Source of the DNA: Homalodisca vitripennis
Lineage: Eukaryota > Arthropoda > Insecta > Hemiptera > Cicadellidae
Direction: 5' to 3'
Assembly: GCF_021130785.1 (NCBI RefSeq)
Contig: NC_060214.1
Location: 3,003,001 to 3,067,000, forward strand
Length of the DNA: 64,000 nucleotides
Part shown: piece by piece, positions 47,078-57,905 of the stretch
Position numbering within the stretch: the stretch's first letter is position 1
Layout: the number at the start of each line of letters is the position of its first letter
The notes under the pieces: model-generated
Database searches by the model: none
The model's input: only the letters and a program-made list of their open reading frames with translations
What the model was told of the DNA's origin: nothing
Translations under genes and position numbers: made by a program

Positions 47078-50011
47078 TAATAATAATAATAATAATAAAT
47101 ATATTTCCAAATAACAACAAATAATTACAATAAATCCAACAGTAATACAATAATTCAAAATAAGGTAAACATTACATAGCATATATAAAAAACGTAACAT
47201 CGCATATACAAAACAAAAATGATTTGCTCAGGTTGACCAAGTTTACACTTACCAGTTAATTTAAAAGGAAAATACAATGAACAGTATTTTTGTTGGTTGT
47301 TTTTGGAAAATGAAACCTCCAAGGCAAAGCCTGATTGGATGAAATAACGTGTACTTATTGGATAAGAAATTTCAATCAAGTAATACAGGGCTCTATATTC
47401 CAGTATCATTGACCTAACTCCCTAAGAATTAAAATAGTATATGAAATTTGAATTCTTATAAAAGACATTATTATTATAAATTATATAAACAATTTAATAA
47501 GTGGGCCTCATTGAACAATATAATATGAGAGACTTAGTAAAAAAAGTTGTATCTTGAGTTATCAAAATTAACCGCTTTAACTAAACGTAAATATCTAGAA
47601 TATTAACAATAAGAAGAAAAAACATAAGAATATTAACATAAGAAATAAAAAATCCGACCTATACTCAAGCCCAAGAATTCTTTCACACATCTCACAATAG
47701 AATATCATCAATATGCATCCTTATATTCACTAATAGAACTAAGAACCTATACACATACATATTCTTAATACACACATAAATTCACACTACACTTGCGTAT
47801 TCACAAAAATACATGCACACACACACACACCCACACATACAAATAGTAAAGAATAATTTATAAAAAATCACAGTAATTGTAGAAGTACTTTTTTAACTTT
47901 GGATTTCAAATAGCAATTCATTTATATATTCTTGCACTGTGATTAACCAATCTTTGAGTTTTCTAATAAAATTTGTGTGAAGTATCTAAAATTTTTATTT
48001 CATTAGGCAATCTATTGAATATCAGAGGGGCTAAAAAGTTATATGTTTTAGTGAAAAAGGTTTTTGATGGTCTAGGTACAGCTACATTATCAGACTTTCT
48101 TAATGTTCCTTTATATGCATTATAACAATAATACCTATTCCTACTTCTGTTAAAAAAAACCTTCATAACTTTATAAACATACATATTTCTTATTGGTAAT
48201 ACCTTTAATGATCTAAATATGGGCCAAGAGGAGTAATATTTATTTCCTTTAGCTACTATTCTTACAAAATACTTCTGCATTGTTATGAGTGATTTAAAAT
48301 TGGTTATGTAAGTGCCAACCCAGCACTCTCTACCATAACTTATTCGACTGTGAACCAAAGAAAAATAAAGTGTTTCTCATTAGGCCATTTTTACACATCC
48401 TTCTTAAAAAGTAAAAGATCCTAAGAATATTTATTAACTTTGTTTTAATCGATGAAATATGTGTTTTCCAATTTAATTCAGAATCCAATATCACACCTAA
48501 ATATTTAATACTGTCTTCTTGTTTTATCTCAGCACAATATTCACTACATAGTCCACCGTTGCAGGGACATGTAGCGCATTTATAAACAATTTTATCAGAA
48601 AAAAACCAATTTCCCTCTGAGGCTAAAGTTTATATAATTGGTTTTACTTACACTAAGGACTAAATTATTATTGGTAAACCACCAACGCAAAGCTTCCAAA
48701 TCAGAATTCATGTTTAGTGCAATTTCGTCTAAATTGTCACCAGCATAGCTCAGAGCTGTATCATCAGCAAAGGAAACTACTTGTCCATGGAAGTCCCCTT
48801 TACATAAGTCATTTATGTAAATTAAGAACAATGTAGCCCCTAACACTGAACCTTGAGGAACTCCATGTTTAATCTCACCAAACCGACTATTATTTCCATT
48901 GATTTTAACATACTGCTTTCTTTTGGATAAATAACTTTGAAACCAATCATAAACTACTCCCCTTATACCACAATTGAAAAGTTTTTTGAGCAATATTGAA
49001 TGATTTACTGTGTCATACGCTTTCTTACTATCTAAAAATAGACCACTAACCCGTTTCCATCATTTATACCTCTAGATACCCTATCCATAAATTCTACCAA
49101 AGCAAACTGATTTTATCTAGAAATTTTATTAGCCTGACTTTAATTAATTTTTCATATATTTTTGAAAAAGAAGATAACAAGGACATAGGTCTATAGTTAT
49201 TGCAATCTGTTCTTTAATTTTTCTTATGTATTGGAATCACTAATACTTCTTTTAATTTGTCCGGAAAAACGCCTGTATGAAAGCTAAAATCAGGCAGAAA
49301 CTGTTTATAGGTTTTTCTTAATTAATGTGGAACTAATACCATCAATACCAGGGGATTTTCCGTTTTTTAATAACTCAATAGTTCTTACAAGTTCATTCTC
49401 TATAATAGGATCTATAAAAATGGATTGTGTTATTGAAACTTCACTAAACTTATTTTTTATGACAAGCAAATTAATGTCTTGATTATCGCCACACCAGCTT
49501 AATCCATCAGCCACTGATAAAAAATAGCCATTGAATTTATTCGCTACTTCACTTGGATCACTAAAGATTACACCATCAATTTCCAGTTTGACATGCACAT
49601 TAGTATTATTAACCTTCTGACTAGTCACTTCTTTCAAAATTTTCCACGTTCGTTTCTGATCTTTCTTACTGTTTTCAAATAGTTGAGAGTAATAATTATT
49701 TTTCAAGTTTCAGATATCGCTGTTAAGCTCATTTCTATAACCTTTAAAATATTCATTCAAAACTGTATTGTTGGGCTGTCTTTTGACTCTTTTTAATAAT
49801 GTTTTCCTAATTTTAATTCGTTTACAGGTATCAGTGTCAATCCACGGCTTTAGTTTAATTATTTTCTGTTTGTTGTGCTTAATTTCCTCTTTAGATTCTA
49901 AAACTACCATATTAATTATTTTATAAAAAACATCAAAAGCATGTGAAGCATTTGTTTGTAAATATACATCACTCCAATCAGTGTCATTCAGTGTAAGTCG
50001 TTTAAGATCGC
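47078..50011 (-). mobile_element. 5'-truncated Jockey/CR1-like LINE (LINE B), minus strand
   Basis: Coding remnants of ORF2 run from about 50011 down to 47893. They are followed by about 800 bp of 3' UTR and a terminal ATT microsatellite (plus-strand TAA repeats at 47078-47098). The 5' end begins inside the endonuclease-RT linker, so endonuclease and ORF1 are missing, as is usual for incomplete reverse transcription. The UTR contains a CA/GT run (47814-47832). It differs in sequence from LINE C but has the same domain style and tail type, so it is a different family of the same broad clade. Confidence 0.88.
47893..50011 (-). pseudogene. LINE B reverse transcriptase (ORF2 C-terminal part), frameshifted
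   Basis: Pieces in order on the minus strand: linker with KPWIDTDTCKRIKIRKTLLK (49710-50011); a segment with KNGKSPGIDGISSTLIK, the RT entry motif (49305-49706); a degraded stretch 49000-49300; the palm with HGVPQGSVLGATLFLIYIND and the catalytic FADD box (48595-48993); and the C-terminal region with LVHSRISYGRECW and FNRLPNEIK (47963-48358). The last codons read in another frame, ending FEIQS with a stop at 47893-47895. At least four frameshifts separate the pieces. The expected activity is target-primed reverse transcription of the parent RNA; it is inactive here. Confidence 0.88.
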
Positions 50012-50186
50012 ATTATATAATTAATAAACTACTTTCCATAAATTAAGATATACAAAAAGTACTTCATTTAATGAGTTTGTCTACAACAAAGAAGGTAATT
50101 ATTACTAAACGAATGTATTGAAACTATTGATAATGTTATTAAATTCAATGTCATAATTGATAAATAATACACATTATTTCACATTA
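50012..50186. other. Spacer between divergent LINE B and LINE C
   Basis: About 175 bp of AT-rich sequence with no repeat or gene visible separate the truncated 5' end of LINE B from the probable 5' UTR of LINE C. Confidence 0.5.
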
Positions 50187-50578
50187 AGGTACCACGGTGG
50201 CCTTGCATTACAGTACGTAAGGCTGAGACCGCTCACCGCTCTCTATCTCTGAGTGTACGTAAAAATATAAAAAAAAACTAATTTTATGCTCTAGTTTTTT
50301 TATATGGATAGTATTATTAGCTGTTAAGTTGTGAGGTGTTTCGGTATAAACGCTTTTTTTTGTCTGCCCTGATAGTTGCAGTCGTGCTGGGTTCTATTCC
50401 AGGGTTGGGATATCGCCTTATATTTATCATCAGTCTTCGCCAGTCAGTGGCACCGAACGGTTGGCTGATAAGGTCGCTCTTATCTATTCGTTGCGAATAC
50501 TACAGCGTTCGGTTCTATCCTGTCGCACGGTGCATGTTAATGCTTTAATTTTCATGTTATAGTGTTAATATTTTAATA

Positions 50579-51530
50579 ATGTCGGCAACCTGTGGCGTGT
50601 GTAACATTTCAAATAACGCCAGTGATCACATTAAGTGCGTGGGTGTGTGTGGAAGTGAGTTTCATCTTTCCTGTATAACAAAGAAAACATCCTGATCTTA
50701 TTAAAACTCGTGGCTCTAAGAAGGAATGGTATTGTGTCGACTGTTTGAGGACTAGATCTACGTCAAGTAGTACTACGTCTGGTGAGGGCACTACAACAAT
50801 AACTGAGGAGTTTATGAAGAGTATGATGGAATCATTTAAGGATGAAATATTTACGGAGCTAAGATCCCATTCTGCTCAGTTCTTAGATTTCAAAAACTCT
50901 TTAGACTTTTTTTCCACTAAAATGGATGAGGCGACGAGAAACATGGAACTTATTAAAAAACAAAATAGGGAAATTATAACTGAAAACGAAAACAACAAAC
51001 TGAAGATTACAGTTCTAACCAAGAAGGTGGACGATCTGGAAACTAAGGTGAGGGATATGGAGCAGTATTCCCGACGTGAAAACATTGAGATTAATGGGCT
51101 TCCTGTTACGCCAGGGGAAAACGAAGCAGAGATCTTGAAGGACATCGGGCGAGCTATCGGCGTTGAAGTGGACGTAGGTCAAATAGTAGCGGCTCACCGA
51201 GTACCCACATACAACCGGGCACGAACACAAACCTATGGTGGTCCGTTTCTCGTCAAGACACCTGAGGGACACGTGGCTCCAAGCATACAGAAAGAAAAAA
51301 GACATTACTGGCTTCTGACGTAAATAAGAGCTTCCCAACAACACGAGTCTACATCGGAGAACACCTAACACCATCAAATAAACTGTTCCTCAAAAGCCTC
51401 AAAGAAGTGGGAAGGGAGTTGGGGGTGAAATACGTATGGTGCAGAGAAGGGAAGTTTTTACGCCCGGAAGTCCGACTGTCAGCCGTGTATTGGCGTCAGG
51501 AACATCGAGGATCTGCGCAGGTGGAAATGA
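50579..51530 (+). pseudogene. LINE C ORF1: PHD finger, coiled coil and FP-like C-terminal domain, frameshifted
   Basis: ATG at 50579 starts MSATCGVC. The paired residues CGVC, CVGVC, FHLSC and WYCVDC form a C4HC3 PHD-type zinc finger, the last pair being in a shifted frame (shift near 50690). The frame 50745-51323 gives a long charged helix (residues about 20-110), heptad-like and ending METYSR-type just before RRENIEINGLPV. The following VGQIVAAHRVP block and the VYIGEHLTPSNK block match the FP25-like domain known from insect LINE ORF1 proteins. Two more shifts (near 51290 and 51450) are needed to reach the conserved end NIEDLRRWK and the TGA at 51528-51530. The product would bind element RNA. 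I chose the start because it precedes the zinc finger directly. Confidence 0.82.
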
Positions 51531-52457
51531 GTAAATAATTATTCCGACTATTATTGGAACATTTTCAAAGAAGTGAGCTTTTTCAGTTGTGTTTTTTGTT
51601 TGCTTATTTTATTAGGGGATTGGCTTGTTTTGTTGTTGTTAATATTGTTTACTTTATATCATTTTTAATTTTATATTTTTAAGATATATCGTTTAATAGG
51701 TATAACAAAATCACAGATGTGATGGTAGTTTAATTTTTAATTTTTCAAATAGACAAAGAGGTTCTTTTATTGATAGAAAATTATATGGACTATGTCCCTT
51801 TTGAATTTCATACCAAAACCTAAGGATTTAAACATTAATTTAGCGGGAAAATTTATATACAACTGTTATCAGTGGAAAAAAGTTTTGTTTTATTCATAAT
51901 TTAATTTTCTTGCGTATTATATTTACTTATATTTATTTGGGCAAATTTTTAAATGCACAGTAAATGTTTATTGTAGCACTGCTGATAGTTTATTGTCCTT
52001 GTTGTTGCGGACGATATTACGGTTGGGTAACTAATATTATTGATGTTGCAGGAAAATGTATACAGTATATCTTGCAAACAGTGTTGCAGTATTATAAGTT
52101 TGCAGTATTAGAAGTATATTCACAGTAAATATAGTGTTTAGTAGGAGCTGATTAAACATTAGGTCAATGTACAACTGTTGTCAGTGGGAGGAAAAGTATC
52201 GTTAAATTCACAATTTATTTAGGGGCGTAATTACTTTAGTATTATATTTACCTATGTCTATTGGGGCTAATTGAAATGCTCAGTTATTGATTATTGTAAA
52301 ACTACTGATATTGTTTATCCTTGTTATTACTAATGATAATACTATTGGGTAACGAATATTGTTGATGTTTTGAAATAATTTTTTAAATGTATTACCTGGA
52401 AGTGTAGTTTATTGACATGTAAGGAAGTAATTATCCGAGTTATTATAGATTTGATTG
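51531..52457. other. AT-rich inter-ORF region of LINE C
   Basis: About 930 bp with no ORF. Parts of it are repeated imperfectly: the segment around 51850-52000 (GTTATCAGTGG, TTTATTTGGGC, TTTATTGTAGCACTGCTGAT) and the segment around 52170-52330 (GTTGTCAGTGG, CTATTGGGGC, TATTGTAAAACTACTGAT) resemble each other in order. An internal duplication of about 310 bp is therefore likely. Confidence 0.6.
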
Positions 52458-55368
52458 ATGGATGATATAATAAGTGACAGTGTTTATTACTCAACTTTAG
52501 ACAATTCAATTTTCAATGAGAGAAACAATAAGGTTAGGGTAATTCACATCAATATTCGTAGTGCTAGGAAAAATTTTAATTTATTCATGGCAATATTTAA
52601 TGATTTTTTTGAGAAATATTCTCCAAGTTTCATAGTAATGAGTGAAGTATGGATTTCTGAATCGGAAGTTGGGTTGTTTTCAATACCTGGCTACTCTTGC
52701 TTTGCCTGTTGCAATGAGTCATACAGAGCAGGTGGGACGTTGGTTTATGTCAACAATAGTATTTGCGCTAGGCAAGTCGCCTGCCGGCTACAATCAGCTG
52801 ATTGCACTCTAATTGAGTTCAAGGTCAACCAGCTTCAGTTTTCGTTACTTGCTGTATAGACTGCATTCCTTTTCGAGTGAATATTTTATAAATGAATTTC
52901 CGCAAGTACTTAGGCTATTGAAACATAATGCATTGATTGTCGGTGATGTCAATATAGATATATCTCAACAAAATCATAGTCAAATTAAGGATTCTTTTTT
53001 GACATTATTGGTAGGTAATGGTTTTACTTCTCTAATTAACAGACCAACTCGAGTAACTCAGAACTCAAAAACTTGCATAGATCACATTTTTGTTCGGCAT
53101 AATAACACATCTCAATTTAAATCAGCCATTTTTGAAATTGACATGTCAGATCACTATCCAATAGGATTGTCCTTTTCAATTAATGATTTAAAACAACCAC
53201 AAAACCTTCTGAGTTCTACATTACACAAAAGCCATATTGATTTTGCAAAATTAGCCTCAGATTTAGAGACAACTGACTGGAATTTGATTCTGAACGATTT
53301 TGATTGTAACCTAAGTGTTGATAATTTCCACAATACATTTTCTGAATATATAAAAAACAATACACATGTAAATACATTATCAAATAATAAACTTGGAAAA
53401 GCCAAACAAATAAGCCCATGGATAAACTATAACTTGCTCAAGCGAATTGAATTGAGAAATAAACTTTATAAAAGGTTAAAGATACGACCGTATGATGCTG
53501 ATCTAAATTTGTTTTATAATAACTTCAAAATTAAACTATCACACGATCTCGATTGTAGAAAAAATCAGTATTACAAGAATTTACTTGAACAATGCGGTAA
53601 CTCTCGAAGTAAATGGCAACTAATTAATAAAATGACTGGCCAGCAACAGAAATCAATTCATAGGATTAAAACTAGTTCAGGTCAGGTAATTGTCAATGAA
53701 CACGAAATTGCAAATCAATTTATTGAATATTTTACTAGGGTTGCACGTAATAATACCAATTTCAATACTATTTTAGATATAAGAATAATAAATAGGCAAG
53801 TGAACTCACTGTATCTCAGGCCAGTAGACTTGTTAGAAATAATTGATATTGTAAATGGAATGGCAAGCAAGGGATCATCTGGATTTGATAATATTAATAT
53901 ACTAACTGTTAAGAAAAATATTCATTTAATAGCCGAGACATTAGCAAAATTAGTTAATATAAGTTTTATTAATGGATTATTTCCAAATAGACTAAAACAC
54001 GCTATTATAGTGCTCATTTTTAAAAGAGGTGATCCTGAATCTGTTGAGCAATACCGTCCTGTCTCCTTGCTTTCTATATTTTCCAAGCTTTTTGAAAAAG
54101 CTATGAGGAAAAGATTACTAGATTTTTTAGAAATAAACAATATTCTATCTCCTAAACAGTTTGGTTTTAGAAAGGGAAACAGTACGGAAGATGCTATAAG
54201 AGCTCTCATGACAATAGTTAATCACAGTTTAAACTCCAATAAAAAAGTGTCAGGCCTTTTTATTGACTTTACAAAGGCCTTTGACTTGGTTAGTCATGAC
54301 AATTTATTAATAAAATTGGAGGCAGTTGGAGTGAGAGGGGCTGCGCTTGGTTGGTTCTCCTCATACCTTACAGGACGCAAACAACAAGTGCGTATTATTA
54401 AGGCTCTAAGCGATGAGAGGTCTGTAGACATTGGCATACCGCAGGGATCTGTACTTTCCGCCGACTTCTTTGCAGTTTTCATTAACGACCTTTTATTATT
54501 ACCGTTTAAAGGAGAAGTAATTGCATTTGCGGATGACATCGTATTTGTTTATTCAGCCGACAGTTGGAATGAAATACGGGCTTTTATAGATCATGATTTA
54601 CTATTACTTAAATCATGGTGCGATTCAAATTCTATGTTAGTCAATGCAAATAAAACCAAATTACTAAATTTTGATTTAGTTGGATATACTTTTTATGATC
54701 AAATCAAGTATCACAACTGTCAAAATACTTTGAACTGTAATTGCGATTTAATTGAACAAGTTAACGAAATTAAATATGTAGGAATATTGTTAGATAATAG
54801 AGTATCGTGGAAAGCTCAAGTCAATGCATTGAATACTGAATTGCGAAAGTCTATTCGATCATTTTATTTTTTAAGAAATGTATGTGACACGCATTTTTTA
54901 AGAACGATATATTTTGCACTAATACATTCACGGTTACAATACGGAATTGAATTCTGGGGATCCGCTTTTGACAAACTTATTGAACAAGTTGAATGTGACT
55001 CAAAAATATATTATTCGTATCATTTGCTTCAAACGCAGAAGAGATCATACGGATCAGCTTTTCAAACAACTAAATATTTTAACAATAAAAAATTTGTTCA
55101 TATTCAAAGTTCTTCGGGCTTTTTATAAGAGGAGTGGCAACCGGGGGACAGAAAATTTATTCTATCAAACTAGAAATGTAGTAAATCGCCATTTTGTAAG
55201 ACCGAGGGTGAATAAATCATTTTTTCAAAAACTTTTCTCTACTTAGGCCCAAAAAGTTTCAATCGTTTGCCACAGGAAATTAAAAGTTGTAATACTTTGG
55301 TTTCCTTTTCTAATAAACTAAAATATTGGCTATTTGATGCTACAAGTATTGATGTTCTGTTACGATAA
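52458..55368 (+). pseudogene. LINE C ORF2: endonuclease and reverse transcriptase, frameshifted
   Basis: The ATG at 52458 starts MDDIISDSVYY. The endonuclease shows HINIRS, IVMSEVW, YRAGGTLVYVNN, then after a shift near 52850 LIVGDVNIDI, CIDHIFVR and SDHYPIGLSF. RT motifs follow: GSSGFDNI, YRPVSLLSIFSKLFEK, QFGFRKGNSTEDA, FIDFTKAFDLVSH with the first catalytic Asp, IPQGSVL, and IAFADD with the catalytic pair (about 54523-54540). Further shifts lie near 55000 and 55245; the C-terminus ends SFNRLPQEIK and IDVLLR with TAA at 55366-55368. There is no RNase H and no CCHC. Active-site residues are intact, so the damage is by indels. Confidence 0.92.
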
Positions 55369-55649
55369 AAATACATTAGAATTAGGTTCATGAGTCCATT
55401 CCTATCAGTGTGAATTCCGTCCTTGTGATAAGAACCCTATTGTTATTCGTCACAGGAGCTGCCTGTTACAGTGTTTTTGTTTGAAGACTAGACAGTTAAG
55501 ACATCTTTATTTTGTTATTACTTTAATATTAGTTTTAATTTAGTCACCATGTACTGGATAAAGGTGACTGTAAATTTCCACAAATGTTTTGAATTACTAT
55601 TGTAAATATTGGGAAATAAAATAAATATTATTATTATTATTATTATTTT

Positions 55650-55945
55650 TATCTTACCCGCGTCCTCACTATGCGCTGGTAGAGATCGATGTGATACACA
55701 AGGTTTAACGTAAGTGAACAGAAAATCTCAGACTCGTTCAGAGCGAATTCAGTTATTTATATATATGTACATATATAGTAGAACCTATATTTAATAGATA
55801 AACTACTATCACTAACCGCGATAACCTATAAACCGCTAATAACCTATTCTACGCACCGAATTATTAAATTTTCTTAACGATTACAAATCGTGGTGAATCA
55901 CCACATAGACGATATAACGCGAATGCGTATTCTCCGTACCGGGCT
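55650..55945. other. Spacer between LINE C and the inverted-repeat region
   Basis: No gene or tandem repeat is recognised. A short TATATA-type run lies at about 55754-55775 and short CTAATAACCTA-like words recur at about 55815-55850. Confidence 0.4.
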
Positions 55946-55950
55946 CCTCT

Positions 55951-56007
55951 CCTCAACCCGACTTCACACAACGACGTCCGCAAGCAAACTCTTCTTCTCC
56001 TCGAATC
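55951..56007. repeat. Outer fragment of a 44-bp minisatellite
   Basis: CGACTTCACACAACGACGTC, then CGCAAGCAAACTCTTC and TCCTCGAATC match the array at 57567-57745. It abuts the left arm of the inverted repeat, while the rest of the array lies on the inner side of the same arm. Confidence 0.85.
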
Positions 56008-56019
56008 CATATAAACCAT

Positions 56020-57566
56020 AAACCATATAACATGTGAAATACTCACGTTCTGAAATCTGCAAAACAATATCATCATAAATCGGAGTTCTATCTTATAACA
56101 ATATTATAGTTTATTTGTATTGTAACAACATATTTTTAAAACTCTTTAAACCAAAAGGTTAAATTTAAATCTATTAATATAAATATTGCAAATAAATCAT
56201 TAAAAACATCAAAAAATACGTAAATTGTTTAATTTTTAGATTTTTTTGAATCGACACAATTCAAGTTCATTATAAATTACGAAATTCCATTTTATAACAA
56301 AAAAGTACTTAACTAAGTGTATAACTACTTTTAGAAAAAGAAATACTCATAGAATTTTGTGTACAAAGTAAAATTTGGTCAGTAGTTTAGTACATAGCTT
56401 TAACGTAATACTGCAATGATTTTGTAATAATAATTCTGTGAATAATGTAATGTGTGTAATGGTAAATTCTTTTATTATCATTAGTTGTTTTTAATTAGTA
56501 AAATTATCTTTCCCTTACTCTGTATATTAATGGGCTACTTTCCGAAACATATGATATTTGCGAAAGTAATCGTTTCACTCTTAGCTAAGTCATCTGATTC
56601 TCCTTCTCCAAAACATTAATTATTCTATGTAAACATATGTTTTCCTTTATAAATAATCAGTGTGGTTTGACAGTGCTATGTTTTTACAGCTGATTTAACA
56701 CTACAGTAAGTTATAAAATAGTGTTAAAATTTACTATATTGCTCTATTTGAACCGCGATAAAAACATCGTTCAATTCTCGTCTAGAATGTTCTACTGCGG
56801 AGTTGAATAGTTTACTATTACTGACGTTGAGCTTATAAGTAAACAATGAACCCTGTGTGGCAACTCATATATGACTAAACTAAAAATATCTATGGCTTAA
56901 TTTTCAATATATGCTAATATATGATGCATTGAATTTCGTATCGAGCTACTATTATATTTCAAATGTTTAAGGTTGTGTGTAAAGATACATACTCATTACT
57001 CGTACATATAATAAATTAAAAAATCTTCTCTATATAACAAAATATATAATTTACGAGATCCAAGTATAATTCAAGTATAAAACTGATTTTTATAAAATAA
57101 ATAATACAAGTTAGTATAAACAAAGAATTGGATTCGACAAATCCAATTGAATTATTACTGATCAAAAGATTTGTTGTTCAAAGTTTGTAGTTGAAATTGG
57201 ACGATACGTATTTATAATAGAATTTCGACCATTGTCCATCTTTATAAAATTTGTTGTAAAAGTAGAATTTAAATAGAAATTAAGTTTATGGAATTTAATT
57301 CTACCCCCCTGCTCGGGTGTCAAAATCCATGACATACAAGTTAAAGATGCACAAAAACCCCAATGTACAGTGTTGCAATAAATTTGCAACACACTAAAAA
57401 TCCAAATAAATTTTATTATTAATAAAAGAAAATAATTTTTTTTTACACTTCAAGTATTTCAAGTAAGGAATCAAGAAGTTAGACGGAATTACTGAAAATT
57501 TAACATGGTAATAAAGAATGGAAACATCCCAAAGAATGAGGTAAAGGTGGAATGACAATGCGTTTC
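56020..57566 (+). repeat. Left arm of a large inverted repeat
   Basis: It is the reverse complement of 60845-62298 over its whole length. Shared landmarks are AACATGTGAAATACTCACG at the outer end, the AATAATCAGTGTGGTTTGAC and GTTTTACAGCTGATTTAACA regions in the middle, and GGAATGACAATGCGTTTC at the inner end. It is 1547 bp, against 1454 bp for the right arm; indels account for the difference. A block related to dispersed family R lies at about 57150-57320 on the minus strand. The 76-codon minus ORF at 57162-57392 is not conserved in frame between the arms. Confidence 0.9.
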
Positions 57567-57745
57567 CTCGAATCGACTTCACTCAACGACGTCCGCAGGC
57601 AAAACTCCTCCTCAAATCGACTTCACTCCACGTTAGCAAGCAAAAACTGTCCTCCTCGAATTGACTTCACACAACGACGTCAGCAGGCAAACTCTTCTCT
57701 TCGAATCGACTTCACACAACGACGTCCGCAAGCAAACTCCCCGTC
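57567..57745. repeat. 44-45-bp minisatellite, 4 copies
   Basis: CGACTTCAC-type starts lie at 57574, 57618, 57662 and 57707. The unit contains TCGAATCGACTTCAC, AACGACGTCCGC and AGGCAAACTC. It is CpG-rich compared with the surroundings. A further part-unit lies beyond the left arm at 55951-56007. Confidence 0.88.
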
Positions 57746-57905
57746 CCTTGAGGATCGGCTGTATAAGTAGAACCGCCAGCCGGTCATGCGCAGAAACGCG
57801 TTTTCGTCAGTCTGTCAAGAGACGCTGCAGCGGCCACGTCGGAGCTCCGGCTAACTGCACCTGCCCCTAGTAGAGAGGTCACCTAACCTCAAATCAACTC
57901 CTTCT
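57746..57905 (+). promoter_or_regulatory. GC-rich, promoter-like segment
   Basis: A GC-rich island contains GTATAAGTAG (57761) and, about 45 bp downstream, TCAGT (57807), which fits an insect initiator in sequence but not in the usual spacing of about 30 bp. No ORF with recognised product follows. It may be the promoter of a decayed transposon in the centre of the inverted repeat. The call is weak. Confidence 0.2.

Larger units (their letters stand above)
50187..55645 (+). mobile_element. Nearly full-length Jockey/CR1-like LINE (LINE C)
   Basis: The order is 5' UTR (about 50187-50578, boundary approximate), ORF1 (50579-51530), inter-ORF region of about 900 bp (51531-52457), ORF2 (52458-55368) and a 3' UTR ending in an ATT microsatellite (55626-55645). 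PHD-finger ORF1 plus APE endonuclease plus RT without RNase H is the architecture of the CR1/Jockey superfamily. Only a few frameshifts are present, so the copy is relatively young. The long AT-rich inter-ORF region is unusual, and whether it belongs to the family consensus cannot be judged from one copy. Confidence 0.9.

Noticed and set aside
57746..57905. Host gene promoter with TATA and initiator
   Set aside because: Spacing between the TATA-like and initiator-like words is wrong (about 45 bp) and no coding exon follows. Kept only as a low-confidence promoter-like island.
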